Source: Paenibacillaceae bacterium (lineage in GTDB: Bacteria > Bacillota > Bacilli > Paenibacillales > Paenibacillaceae). Taken from it: a stretch of 64,000 nucleotides of DNA. The stretch lies in assembly GCA_004134985.1 (NCBI GenBank), contig REGQ01000027.1:27891-91890 (forward strand). Reading direction: 5' to 3'. Below, one piece after another: positions 44,188 to 52,920 of the stretch. Numbering within the stretch: position 1 is the first letter of the stretch; the number at the start of each line of letters is the position of its first letter. The translations under genes and the position numbers were made by a program. The notes beneath the pieces were generated by a model that saw only the letters and a list, made by a program, of their open reading frames with translations, made no database searches and was not told where the DNA came from.

Positions 44188-44727
44188 TTATTCAGACGCG
44201 TTGAACTGGTTCAAATGTTGGCGCAGGCGCTCATTTTTCCATTTGTATGTGTCAAATACGCCGGAAAGGGCCACTTTAATTGCAGCGGAATCATTCGACC
44301 GCACCGCCTGATCGAATTGTTTAAACACCTCATGCCGATTGTTCCATTCTTCGGATTCCCTGGCTTTTTTCATGCTGGCCATCCATTCATGACGTTTGAC
44401 TTCCGGCAATGCATCGAGTTTGCTGCGCAATTCAAGACGCAGCTTGGTTCTTGCAGCCAGCATCGTTTCCCACTCCGCGAGTGTCTCAGGAGCATACTTC
44501 TCCACCAGCAGTTTCATATACACCTCTTCATGGAACGCTATCCGTCGGGCATGCTTCATGCCATGAGGGTTTCTTTTGTGTTCAGCAGACGTGCGGGCAT
44601 ATGCCGTGTTGTCTCCAATGGCTGCAGCAGCATTGGCAGCGTGCGCATAAATGGGCGCGGCAAGCAGCATGGCAGTTAGCGATAGCGCGGCAGTTTTTTT
44701 CCATCGTGATTTCAAGGGGTTGATCAA
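44188..44727 (-). CDS. Secreted hypothetical protein
   Basis: A 179-residue protein with a signal peptide (KSRWKKTAALSLTAMLLAAP, cleavage near AHA). The mature part is highly charged and helical (VEKYAPETLAEWETMLAAR, RHEWMASMKKARESEEW), perhaps a small helical bundle. No known domain is recognised. TTG at 44727 lies eight bases after AAGGAGG; the longer frame upstream does not have such a site. It is convergent with ndoA. Confidence 0.7.
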   Translation of the reverse strand: MINPLKSRWKKTAALSLTAMLLAAPIYAHAANAAAAIGDNTAYARTSAEHKRNPHGMKHARRIAFHEEVYMKLLVEKYAPETLAEWETMLAARTKLRLELRSKLDALPEVKRHEWMASMKKARESEEWNNRHEVFKQFDQAVRSNDSAAIKVALSGVFDTYKWKNERLRQHLNQFNASE

Positions 44728-45639
44728 GTTCAATACCTCCTTCAGATTGGCCAGACATATCGTTAGCATGTGCAATGAGCAGGAATTTATGACCAGTTTG
44801 AAAATCAGCCTAAACCATACGAATAGGCTCTATCCGAAACATTTAGTGAGCTTATTGCATAGGAGTTGGGCAAGGGAGTCTAAAAACACTTCATGATCTC
44901 GATCTCAGGCGATCCAGCTTATTAACAGAATGACAGCGCAATGTTGATTCAACTTCAACTTAGGCCCTACCTGACATCAGTGCTTGACGAGACTCGGGTG
45001 TGCTGCTTCGGGTACGCAGGGTGTTTCCAATCGCCATTCAAAGCCGGATTTCTTATTATGATTTCAAAAAGGTTGAAATCCGCCTTTAAAAAGCGACCAC
45101 TTCGTTTTTTCAACATCCCTGCAACCCTTGTGGAATTCTAACGCTGATGAGCGGCACTATTTAGGGAAATTCAGCCCAAAAATAATTGTAACGAAACTGA
45201 GCCACCTTATTTCTAGAAAATCGCACGATTTTAGCCGTCCAAGGGAGGAATAAGAGCTGTGGTAAGCGCTAGATTTGCAAAAGGGTCATTTAAGGCTGTT
45301 TAAGCGCTGGGGCAAGCGTTAGCGCAAGAACCCACGAACACACACGAAATAGAAAGCCCTTTACAAAGGGCGCATGACGGTTTGCCAGTCACCACCAGTA
45401 ATACCCCCAGATGGAACTTGCCTAAGCGCTATGGGACATAGCAATAATTGGGGTTACACTCATTGTCAGGGTTTATGCAACGCAAGTGATGTCTTTTTAG
45501 CCTACAATGGAAGACAAGAAAGAAAAGATCTGAAATTTCTCTATATTTAGGTGATTATACCTCATTCCTCTATCTTCTTTTTAAATATAGAATTATACTT
45601 GAAGTCCAAATAATAGGAGATTGAGGGAAGGAGTTGGTA
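44728..45639. other. Repeat-containing intergenic stretch
   Basis: Holds copy B of the interspersed repeat (listed separately). It also has an imperfect inverted repeat (AAAGCCGGATTTC at 45040 with GAAATCCGCCTTT at 45075, one mismatch) and the palindrome GCCCTTT-AC-AAAGGGC at 45356-45371. After copy B, CCAGTCACCACCAGTAATAC near 45392 faintly resembles one unit of the 39-bp tandem array next to copy A. No gene is supported. Confidence 0.65.
45133..45350. repeat. Interspersed repeat, copy B
   Basis: Second copy of the element at 25527-25737, same orientation. Shared parts are the GAATTCTAACGCTGATGAGC opening, a 31-base identical block (45193-45223), the hairpin AAAATC-GCAC-GATTTT, and the pair of TAAG(A/C)GCTGxGG sub-repeats 50 bases apart (45251 and 45301). 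The hairpin loop base pair changes from G-T in copy A to G-C here, keeping the stem. No coding potential. Confidence 0.8.
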
Positions 45640-45684
45640 ATGCGGCATATTGGGGGACTGTATGGGCTTCATAATTTAACCTAA
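45640..45684 (+). CDS. Possible 14-residue leader peptide upstream of the secreted DUF4367-like gene
   Basis: ATG at 45640 stands behind GGGAAGGAG with good spacing and encodes MRHIGGLYGLHNLT. The TAA stop directly adjoins the GGAG used by the next gene, whose ATG follows 11 bases later. This layout is typical of a leader peptide or translational coupling, but the frame is very short. Confidence 0.35.
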   Translation: MRHIGGLYGLHNLT

Positions 45685-45695
45685 GGAGAAAGATT

Positions 45696-46355
45696 ATGAA
45701 AATTAAATCAATAATGATTGCAATTGTTATTACAGCTAGTTTGGTTGTGAGCGGATCTGCCTATGCTTTCAGTCAAATCAACAGTGTGACCACTGAAGAA
45801 AATGGCCAGTCCAATTCTAGTGAAGTTTTCGTTACTGAAGAGACAAAGACCTTACTCGAAATTAATGAGGCAGGTGAAGAACTGTTGGCTGTTTCACTTG
45901 AAGAACAGCCTGACAATCTTCCAACAAGAATCGACGCTAGCACTATAAAAGATGAAATAAATATTCCACTTGATCTGGCAAGTAATCCAATAAAAAGATC
46001 ATTAGCAACCGATAATCCTATAAAAGAACTGACAGAAGTCAGAGGTGAGCGAAACGGGGATATTAATGAAGTGGTTGCTTTTTATACGCTGGAAGATGGC
46101 AAGCACGAAATCATTATTTTTCAAACAATTAATCCCTTCGCTAATAAAGATACCGCAGTCGATGAATTTAAAAAGATGTATCCTGCAGATGTAGTGAAGA
46201 CTCAAAATATTAATGGCAAAACAGCGGTTATTGAAGATGCAGATCACAGAAAGCAAGTTCATCTTATTAGCGAAACGCATACTTATTCAATTTCTTCACC
46301 AGGAACATTGAATTTGGAGTACTTAATTGAAATTGCTGAGCAAATTGAAGAGTGA
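45696..46355 (+). CDS. Secreted protein, DUF4367-like
   Basis: A 219-residue protein with a signal peptide (MIAIVITASLVVSGSAYAF). The mature part starts with an acidic Ser/Glu-rich segment. It ends in a 100-residue domain whose features (EVVAFYTLEDGKHEIIIFQT, NGKTAVIEDADHRKQV, a final helix EYLIEIAEQI) resemble DUF4367, seen in sigma-factor regulators and lipoproteins. There is no lipobox Cys. AAGGAGAAAG precedes the ATG. More AT-rich than most neighbours. No operon partner apart from the possible leader peptide. Confidence 0.68.
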   Translation: MKIKSIMIAIVITASLVVSGSAYAFSQINSVTTEENGQSNSSEVFVTEETKTLLEINEAGEELLAVSLEEQPDNLPTRIDASTIKDEINIPLDLASNPIKRSLATDNPIKELTEVRGERNGDINEVVAFYTLEDGKHEIIIFQTINPFANKDTAVDEFKKMYPADVVKTQNINGKTAVIEDADHRKQVHLISETHTYSISSPGTLNLEYLIEIAEQIEE

Positions 46356-46368
46356 CTTAAGGCTATAG

Positions 46369-46408
46369 TGTCCCCGCTCACTTCCAGCAGCGAAAGTGAG
46401 CGGGGACA
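46369..46408. terminator. Long inverted repeat after the secreted protein gene
   Basis: TGTCCCCGCTCACTT and AAGTGAGCGGGGACA are perfect 15-bp arms around a 10-base loop. No T-run follows, so termination is probable but not certain. Confidence 0.65.
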
Positions 46409-46659
46409 ACTTAATACGAGAGCATCCTCCCAATGCTAATGTATTTGAAGGGGACTCTATTACAACGGTATAATTACCTTTTTGATAATATTCTGAATTG
46501 TTGTTAAATTAATAGTAGACAGTACATGCAGTTTTTGGTAATATTGGCTTATCGAATTTAATATATCATGTTGTTGAAAGCAACAGCTATGCGAAGAACG
46601 CATGCAAGGGCTAATCCCCTGCTGCGTTCTTTTTTTGTTGCTTGAGCAAAGGAGGCGTT

Positions 46660-47379
46660 ATGAACCGCAAGCGAAATTTGTTGATTAGCCTGCTGGCAGC
46701 GATCCTTTCGGGATTGTTGGTGTACGGAATTTATGTGCTGCAGCTCAGGCAGATTGCCTTTCAGGAGACGGTGGCCGTTGTTGTCCCCAATCGGTTTATT
46801 GCTGTCGGGGAGCGGCTTGGCGAAGAGATGCTCACGGTGAAAAGAGTGGCCGCCGCTAACTTTGAGCAAGGCATGGTTACGGAATTATCCCAGGTAGTCG
46901 GGCAGGAAACTGCCGTTCCGCTCGGCTCGAATGAACCGATTTTGGAATGGAAAATTTCTTCCTACCGGTTGCTTCCGCGGCGGCACGAAGCGACCTTCCA
47001 AATTCCGCGGGATTATGTGCTCTCCGTATCCAACGGCATCCGTGCCGGAGACCGCGTCTTGCTCTACTTGTCAGAAACGGGCGGAGAATCGCATCGTTTG
47101 TTTGATCCTTTAATTACCGTCGCTTCCGTTAAATCATCCGGCAATCAGGAGATCGACGATCCGAGCAATCCGAATTTGCTGTCATTGGCTAACGGTGATA
47201 AAGAGAAGATGTACGTGTCCCGTCGTGATGCGAATGCGATGATCGATTATGTCAATTTGAACCTGACGGAAGCGCAATGGCTTGAAATTGACGCATTGTG
47301 CAAAGGAGGCGGAGCCAAGCTCGTCATTGCATCAAGCCCGCTATCCTTTGATACGGCAGAAATCGGTGAAGGCAGGTGA
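46660..47379 (+). CDS. CpaB-like SAF-domain protein of a Tad-type pilus locus
   Basis: A 239-residue protein with one N-terminal membrane helix (NLLISLLAAILSGLLVYGIY) and a SAF domain (VVVPNRFIAVGERLGEEM, then VGQETAVPLGSNEPIL), as in CpaB/RcpC proteins of Flp pilus systems. There is no secretin to contact in a Gram-positive, so it may act at the cell wall. AAAGGAGG precedes the ATG; an in-frame TTG six codons earlier overlaps that site. It opens an operon of nine tightly packed genes. Confidence 0.85.
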   Translation: MNRKRNLLISLLAAILSGLLVYGIYVLQLRQIAFQETVAVVVPNRFIAVGERLGEEMLTVKRVAAANFEQGMVTELSQVVGQETAVPLGSNEPILEWKISSYRLLPRRHEATFQIPRDYVLSVSNGIRAGDRVLLYLSETGGESHRLFDPLITVASVKSSGNQEIDDPSNPNLLSLANGDKEKMYVSRRDANAMIDYVNLNLTEAQWLEIDALCKGGGAKLVIASSPLSFDTAEIGEGR

Positions 47380-47386
47380 ATTCAAC

Positions 47387-48238
47387 ATGACAAGCGCTGG
47401 ATCAACGGCAAAGCTGCTCACGTTTGTTGGCACAACGCCTAACATCGGGACGACGGTCGCTTCGTTTGCGGCAGCTTACCAGATCGCCCGACAAAGCGGC
47501 AAGCAGGTCGGATTTCTATGCATGAACCTGAAAAGCGCCAAATTGCATCGCTATCTCGGTAAGGACCGACCCATTGAGACGCTGGATACTTTGCGTCCCG
47601 AATTGCGATCGGCTTCCTTGACACCCGCCAAGCTGCTGCGTGCGGCGGCGCCAATGCAGGGCTGCCCTGGACTTCATATCCTGTTCGGCAATCTGTTGCG
47701 GGATCAGGCGGAGTTTTTTACAGCCGGGGATATGGAGCATTTGTTAGCGGTTGCGAGGGAGACCTTCGCCGTAATTGTGGCCGATGTGAGTGCTTATTGG
47801 GACAATGCGGCGACAGTAACTGCTCTGCGAGCTGCCGATGCCAGACTGCTGACAACTACGCCGGCACTGTCGAATTTTCAGGAGGACGGCAAACGCTGGA
47901 TTGAACAAGTATCCCCGCTTTTTGGCATTGAACAAGCGGATTATGAAGCAATTATTATTTATCCCCCGTGGAGAAGTGGAGGCTTTCCTATGAGAGATAT
48001 TCGTAAAGAAACCGGGCTGCCGGTAATCGGTAATTTGCATCTGACTGAATCGGTGTTATCCCATCTTGATAGCGGAAGGCTGGGGGAGTGGCTGGAGCGG
48101 GACGAACGCGGTAAGCAAGCGATGAAAGAAGTATCCGGCCATCTGATGAAGAAGCATGCCATTTCTTATAAACAAACGCCGCATTTTCAACCATGGTACC
48201 GCAAGCTGCTTGCCCATCGCGGCGGGGTCGGGTCATGA
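47387..48238 (+). CDS. tadZ: TadZ/CpaE-like ParA-family protein with deviant Walker A
   Basis: A 283-residue MinD/ParA-like protein. The P-loop region is FVGTTPNIGTTVASFAAA, with no Lys in the Walker A motif, as is common in TadZ. DVSAYWDNAATVT occupies the switch region. In the family it places the Tad machinery in the cell. The ATG eight bases after the stop of the SAF gene is used; the frame open farther upstream only overlaps that gene. The last four bases overlap the tadA start (ATGA), so the two are coupled. Confidence 0.85.
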   Translation: MTSAGSTAKLLTFVGTTPNIGTTVASFAAAYQIARQSGKQVGFLCMNLKSAKLHRYLGKDRPIETLDTLRPELRSASLTPAKLLRAAAPMQGCPGLHILFGNLLRDQAEFFTAGDMEHLLAVARETFAVIVADVSAYWDNAATVTALRAADARLLTTTPALSNFQEDGKRWIEQVSPLFGIEQADYEAIIIYPPWRSGGFPMRDIRKETGLPVIGNLHLTESVLSHLDSGRLGEWLERDERGKQAMKEVSGHLMKKHAISYKQTPHFQPWYRKLLAHRGGVGS

Positions 48239-49629
48239 GCAGCATGAACGCGCAGTCGCATCCGGAAACTGAACGTTTCTCCCCTTCGACTTATGCGTCC
48301 AACCTTGCACCCACGACATTGGATACAGGGGATACGGTAACAGTAGCGCCGCAGGAGTTGGATTTCCAACGCGTTGCCGAAGATATTCGTGGCTACCTTG
48401 CCACTCCTAGAGGATCAACCGCTGAAGAGAGGGGGCGTTATAACGAGCGCCTTAACCGGGCAGTGCTTGGATTTTCGGAAGAACGGAGTGAAATATTAGC
48501 AATTATTTCCGACCGTCTGATCCGTCAGCGCATTCATAAGCTGCCTGGGTACGATCATCTTTACAACTCACTTGCGGAAGCTTTGTTCGCTGAAGTGATC
48601 GGGCTGCATGTGCTTGAGCTGATTTTGCAGCATAAAGACGGCCTGGAAGAAGTGCAGGTCATCGGAACCAAAATTTTCGAAGTTCGCAACGGCCGCGTAA
48701 TTCCATCGCAGCATGCGTTTAAATCGAAACATGAAGTGGAGAGAATTCAACAAAATCTGGTGCTCTACAACAATGACCGCATTAATCCGCGCAAGCGCTG
48801 GGCAGAGGTGATGCTTACAGACGGATCGCGAGTCACAATGACAGGTTTCGGTTTTACATCCGAGCCGACATTGACGCTGCGCTTTTACACCGTACGCCAC
48901 TTCGATCTTTGGCAGCTTTGCGCTCCCGAGCTTGGCACAATGAACAAGCGCATTGCGTGCCTGCTGCTCGCGATATTGGAAGCGCGCTTGAATATTGTCA
49001 TTATTGGACCGACAAACTCAGGCAAGACGCATCTGCTCAAAGCGCTTATCTCCGCATTGCCGGATGAAGAGCGGATCATTACCATCGAGGGCCGTCATGA
49101 AATGATGCTCAGGCGGGATTTTCCAGCGAAGAATATCGTCGAATATGAAACCGAAGAGGATGATGAACTGCATCGATCCGCCCAGGCGTTCAAGCTGGCG
49201 CTGCGTCAATCTCCGCAGCGGATCGTTCATGCCGAGATCCGCGATGATGACGCCAACATTTATGTGCGCGCCTGCACCAGAGGACATTCTGGCAGCATGA
49301 CGACTGTTCATGCGAACGAACTGGAGGATGTCCCTGAGGCGGTTGCCGATATGTGCATGCTTGATGGGAGGGTGATGAATTCCGAACGGCTGCTCAAACG
49401 CATCGCGAACTTTGTGACGCAAATCGGCATTCAAATGCGGAACGACAATGGTCAGCGTCGCATTGAGCGGATTGGGCTGCTGCGCTGGCTGGACGGAGAA
49501 GTCGAAGTGGCGGATTGGGTCAAATATGATGAGCGGCAGCGAACGTGGATTTATCCTGAGCAGCTGCCATTGCACATCGCACACCATTTGAAGCCGCTCC
49601 ATGCCTTGCACGGGAAGGAGGCGATGTAA
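48235..49629 (+). CDS. tadA: TadA/CpaF-type secretion ATPase
   Basis: A 464-residue type II/IV secretion ATPase. A long N-terminal region (about 1-230) is followed by the catalytic core: IIGPTNSGKTHLLKALISAL (Walker A), IVHAEIRDDDANIYVRACT (Walker B region) and GHSGSMTTVHAN (His box). It powers pilus assembly or secretion with TadB and TadC. The start overlaps the tadZ stop, and the stop overlaps the tadB start (TAATG). The Walker B residue pattern AEIR fits the family. Confidence 0.94.
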   Translation: MSSMNAQSHPETERFSPSTYASNLAPTTLDTGDTVTVAPQELDFQRVAEDIRGYLATPRGSTAEERGRYNERLNRAVLGFSEERSEILAIISDRLIRQRIHKLPGYDHLYNSLAEALFAEVIGLHVLELILQHKDGLEEVQVIGTKIFEVRNGRVIPSQHAFKSKHEVERIQQNLVLYNNDRINPRKRWAEVMLTDGSRVTMTGFGFTSEPTLTLRFYTVRHFDLWQLCAPELGTMNKRIACLLLAILEARLNIVIIGPTNSGKTHLLKALISALPDEERIITIEGRHEMMLRRDFPAKNIVEYETEEDDELHRSAQAFKLALRQSPQRIVHAEIRDDDANIYVRACTRGHSGSMTTVHANELEDVPEAVADMCMLDGRVMNSERLLKRIANFVTQIGIQMRNDNGQRRIERIGLLRWLDGEVEVADWVKYDERQRTWIYPEQLPLHIAHHLKPLHALHGKEAM

Positions 49630-50564
49630 TGCCGTCCGGTTGGGTGCTGCTGCTGTTAGCCGGACTTTTCCTGCTTGTGTTTGTCTGCTTTCAGCGGGCG
49701 ATGGCGGTGATGGCGGATCAGGAAGATAAACAGGACCGTCTGGCTTACCGCCGTGCAGCGCGGTGGAGCAGTAGGTGGAATGAATGGTTTGCGAGAAGAC
49801 GCTACATCCATCGGCATCTTGTTGATCTGCTCGAAGCGGTGCAATGGCCCGTGCAGGCAGGAGGATTCACCCTTGTAACGCTGCTCGCTGGCGCTGCTGG
49901 AATTAGCGGGGGGGCGCTGCTGTTTCAGAATGTCAAAGGTGCGCTGCTCCTTGGCCTTCTTGCAGGCTCGGCCCCTTATCTTGCGCTGCGCATGGTGCTG
50001 TCCCACCGGCAATTAAAAGCAAGAATGGATTTTCTGCCTGCAGTGGAGCTATTTTACCAATGCTATCTGATTACAGGCGGCCGGCAGGTGCGTTCCGCAT
50101 TACACAGGACAGTAGAGGAACATCGGCTGCTGGGCTCGATTCAGACGGTGTTCGAGCAATTGTACCGAAACTTGTCAGTGCGGGGAGATGATGAGACGAG
50201 CTTGCGGATCTTCTCCACTTCGCTTGGCCATATATGGGCAGACTATTTTGTACAAATTTTGCGGGTCTCTCTGACGGAGGGGCATCCGGTAGCGGACAAC
50301 TTGAAAGATTTGATCACTGACATGCGCAAAGCGAGAAGAGCAAACCAGCAAGAGCGGAACAGGCTGCTGGAAATCCGGATTGCCAACTTTTCGCCGATTG
50401 TTTTTCTGGCTTTGTTCATCGGCATTAATATTCGCTATAATCCGGCCAATGCTTACTATTATTATGTGTTGGACGCCTCTGGACGCAATATGCTGCTGAA
50501 TGCGGGCGCATTGATCTTTGTATCTTTCGTAATGGGATTGTATCTCTCCCGTAAAAAAATGTGA
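49629..50564 (+). CDS. tadB: TadB-like inner-membrane platform protein
   Basis: A 311-residue membrane protein with an N-terminal helix, two central helices around 80-120, a long cytoplasmic part (LPAVELFYQCYLITGGRQVR, then YFVQILRVSLTEGHPVADNL) and two C-terminal helices. This is the GspF-like layout of TadB. Translation is coupled to tadA by the TAATG overlap and followed 17 bases later by tadC. Confidence 0.85.
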   Translation: MPSGWVLLLLAGLFLLVFVCFQRAMAVMADQEDKQDRLAYRRAARWSSRWNEWFARRRYIHRHLVDLLEAVQWPVQAGGFTLVTLLAGAAGISGGALLFQNVKGALLLGLLAGSAPYLALRMVLSHRQLKARMDFLPAVELFYQCYLITGGRQVRSALHRTVEEHRLLGSIQTVFEQLYRNLSVRGDDETSLRIFSTSLGHIWADYFVQILRVSLTEGHPVADNLKDLITDMRKARRANQQERNRLLEIRIANFSPIVFLALFIGINIRYNPANAYYYYVLDASGRNMLLNAGALIFVSFVMGLYLSRKKM

Positions 50565-50580
50565 AAGGAACAATTAGAGC

Positions 50581-51477
50581 ATGAATGCGGAAATAAGCCG
50601 ACTTGTTTTCTGGGCTGCACTCGCTGGCCAATATGTGCTGGGCGTCACCTGTTTATGGGCTTTGCTGCAAGTATTGGCTCATCGCCGTCCGCGCTGGCTG
50701 CACCTGCTGGCCGGATCATGGCAGCAGCGTCAGCTTGCCGACAAGTGGCTGCGCATGTTCGGAGTAGCGAGAAGCCGCGCTTCCTTTCAGGAGCGGGCGG
50801 CGCTGCTCATAGGAGCGGGTTTTTCGCCTGATCCAGCACTCTATGTAATCGTGCGGCAAGCGCTGATGGTTCTGCTGCCTGCCGTTGCCCTGCTGCTCTA
50901 TTTTGCCAAAGGGTTACTTTCGATCCCTTCCGCGTTTGCGACAGGGGGCCTGCTGCTGACTGCAACCCTCTTGTTCTGCGCCCTCTGGGACAAGCCATTG
51001 CTGGAAACACTCAAGCAGCTGCGGGCGCAGCGGATTACACGGGAAATCTATGTGATCAGCAATCAATTGCTGTATTTGTCAGGCTCTGCGCTGAACATAC
51101 ATACCAAGCTGATGCGCTGCTTGCCCTACGCAAGAACAATGCGGCCCTCCATGCAGCGGATGCTGGCTGAATGGTATCACGATGCGGAAGGCGCGCTGCG
51201 TCGTTTTAAAGAACGGATTGGCACGGAGGAAGGGCTTAGCTTTGTTGAAACGATTGCGTCGCTCAGGCTGCATGACAGCGAGGAATATTATCTTCTGCTG
51301 CGCGAGCGCATTCAGGACTACAAGGAGAAGCTGGATCTCGCTAGGGAAAGCCGGAAGGAATCGGCTTCCTATCTGTTGTTTGTATTGGCTGGCGTCCCCA
51401 TCCTGTACATGTTTCAAATTTTCATATACCCGTGGGTTCAGGAAGCGCAGAAACTTTTTGAGTCATTGAATCAATGA
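50581..51477 (+). CDS. tadC: TadC-like inner-membrane platform protein
   Basis: A 298-residue membrane protein with helices near 8-30, about 90-110 and 120-140, and at the C-terminus. The soluble part has the GspF-type stretch ISNQLLYLSGSALNIHTKLM, and ESASYLLFVLAGVPILYMFQ closes the chain. AAAGGAAC precedes the ATG. Partner of TadB and TadA in the same operon. Confidence 0.83.
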   Translation: MNAEISRLVFWAALAGQYVLGVTCLWALLQVLAHRRPRWLHLLAGSWQQRQLADKWLRMFGVARSRASFQERAALLIGAGFSPDPALYVIVRQALMVLLPAVALLLYFAKGLLSIPSAFATGGLLLTATLLFCALWDKPLLETLKQLRAQRITREIYVISNQLLYLSGSALNIHTKLMRCLPYARTMRPSMQRMLAEWYHDAEGALRRFKERIGTEEGLSFVETIASLRLHDSEEYYLLLRERIQDYKEKLDLARESRKESASYLLFVLAGVPILYMFQIFIYPWVQEAQKLFESLNQ

Positions 51478-51513
51478 CACGCAATGCTTATTCAATGAAG
51501 GGGGTGAAAAAAG

Positions 51514-51663
51514 ATGCGAAATATTTTAATGACGGTCATGCTGCTGGTCGTTGTCGTGCTGTTGTTCAATTCGATTATTGCCCAGGATGGCACAGGGACG
51601 AAGGCGCAAATTCAATCGCAGGGCGATGCGGCAAATTCTAAAATCAATACGCTGCTGCAGTAA
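51514..51663 (+). CDS. 49-residue membrane protein, candidate pilin-like subunit
   Basis: A short frame with GAAGGGGGTG before its ATG encodes MRNILMTVMLLVVVVLLFNS, then a hydrophilic tail IAQDGTGTKAQIQSQGDAAN and eight more residues. It has one hydrophobic helix and a polar 27-residue tail. It lacks the Gly-Glu-Tyr processing site of classical Flp pilins, and no prepilin peptidase is encoded nearby. The tail resembles that of the next gene (GT-K/R-x-x-I/V-Q-x-QG pattern), so the two look like paralogues. Position right after tadC suggests a structural or assembly subunit. Confidence 0.7.
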   Translation: MRNILMTVMLLVVVVLLFNSIIAQDGTGTKAQIQSQGDAANSKINTLLQ

Positions 51664-51698
51664 GCGTGCTATTTTGCCAGCGGAAGGAGGACTGCCGA

Positions 51699-51845
51699 TT
51701 GCGCGCTATTCTCGCCGCCATGCTGTTGCTGCTCATGGCGGCAGCGCTCTACCTTTCCATTGCGGAAGGAGAAGGGGGGACCAGACGAATTGTTCAAGAT
51801 CAGGGCGGTACAATCAGTCAGATGATTAGGGGGATTGATCCTTGA
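51699..51845 (+). CDS. 48-residue membrane protein, paralogue of the preceding small protein
   Basis: TTG start seven to eight bases after GGAAGGAGG encodes MRAILAAMLLLLMAAALYLS, then AEGEGGTRRIVQDQGGTISQ and MIRGIDP after one Ile and a short junction. The hydrophobic helix and the GTR-x-x-VQDQGG tail mirror the 49-residue protein. Its TGA overlaps the TTG start of the next gene, so translation is coupled. Too short for family recognition; function inferred from place only. Confidence 0.65.
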   Translation: MRAILAAMLLLLMAAALYLSIAEGEGGTRRIVQDQGGTISQMIRGIDP

Positions 51846-52267
51846 AATCCTTGCTTGTTTTTCTGTTGTTTTCAGCACTGCTCTGCTGGGTGATGTTCTC
51901 GCCCATTTATAAGCATGTGTTTATTGTCAGACAGGCGGTATTGCAGAAAGAAGTGGATTATTTGCTGGAAGTTGGCGCTAATGGAGATCACGGCTACATT
52001 AATGCATCGATGATTGCCGGTTCGAAGCTGCGGCTGGCATCGCATGGCATGCGGCCGGAAGCGGCTGTCTATACAGTCGGATCTACTAGCGGCGCCGCAG
52101 CCGATGATCCATCTGCGCCACTGCTGCGGGGAACGGGACTGCAGCTGACGATTCGCTATCCGTATGAGCGTATTTTTGAAATTGACAGGCTGATCGGCAT
52201 GCCGACGCCCTCTCCGGATACGATGATGGGAGCGAGCGGGATGAAGATGAGTGAATATGTGCCCTGA
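51842..52267 (+). CDS. Pseudopilin-like protein of the Tad locus
   Basis: A 141-residue protein starting at TTG and overlapping the preceding stop. Residues 3-24 are one hydrophobic helix (LLVFLLFSALLCWVMF), followed by a globular part with LQLTIRYPYERIFEIDRLIG and a Met/Pro/Ser-rich end. This single N-terminal helix plus small beta domain is like TadE/minor pilin proteins, though I do not see the TadE signature clearly. Confidence 0.68.
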   Translation: MKSLLVFLLFSALLCWVMFSPIYKHVFIVRQAVLQKEVDYLLEVGANGDHGYINASMIAGSKLRLASHGMRPEAAVYTVGSTSGAAADDPSAPLLRGTGLQLTIRYPYERIFEIDRLIGMPTPSPDTMMGASGMKMSEYVP

Positions 52268-52299
52268 CAAGCTTCAGGGCATGAAGGGAGAGATGGCGC

Positions 52300-52785
52300 G
52301 TGTACAAGCTGCTGCTCTTGTCGCTCTTTACCGTCGTCTGGATGATGATGCAAGCATTGCAGACGGACTCGCAGATGGCCATTCAAACCTTGTTTCATGG
52401 GAAGCATGCTGTGAATCGCGCGGCGCATGCCGCCGCGCAGCAACTGGATATGACATCGCTTGCCAATGGGGCACTGCATATTGATGAGCAGCGCGCGGCT
52501 GTAGAAGCGGATCGTTATCTCATAGCCAACTTGTATCCCGAGGAGCATAGGCAGAATGGTGCTGAGCTGGGAGAGGAGGCAACGGTGATTGTGCTTGATG
52601 TCATTAACAGTGAGCAGCGATTTCCTTATACATACCGTCGTCCGGAATACAATTATGAAGTAACGCTTCACCGTCCGGCTGTGGTGATGATTGTCCGCTT
52701 GCGTTACCAGCGTGCTTTTTCCGTCATGGAGCCGGTTGAATGGGAGATCAAGGGGGCGGCTGAACTGGTGAGCGACTGGCTTTGA
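52300..52785 (+). CDS. Pseudopilin/TadE-like protein, last gene of the Tad locus
   Basis: A 161-residue protein with GTG start behind GGGAGAG. The N-terminal helix KLLLLSLFTVVWMMMQAL is followed by HAVNRAAHAAAQQLDM, which recalls the post-helix region of TadE-type pseudopilins, and by a beta-rich part (YEVTLHRPAVVMIVRLRYQ). No further pilus gene follows. A 17-codon frame after it (52846) is not convincing. Confidence 0.7.
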   Translation: MYKLLLLSLFTVVWMMMQALQTDSQMAIQTLFHGKHAVNRAAHAAAQQLDMTSLANGALHIDEQRAAVEADRYLIANLYPEEHRQNGAELGEEATVIVLDVINSEQRFPYTYRRPEYNYEVTLHRPAVVMIVRLRYQRAFSVMEPVEWEIKGAAELVSDWL

Positions 52786-52920
52786 AATGAAAGACGTTCT
52801 TCTATTAATCCAAGTGCCAAGCTTCGGTAACGGCAGACAGGAGGAGATGGCGAGATTGACGTCAATGAAAAAACTTGTTGTAATGGAAGGAGAGAAGTGA
52901 AAACGGGAGTGTGATTAAAA

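Noticed and set aside
52846..52899. 17-codon frame MARLTSMKKLVVMEGEK
   Set aside because: AGGAGG is only two bases from the ATG and the peptide has no feature of note; more likely the leader region of the M24 peptidase gene.
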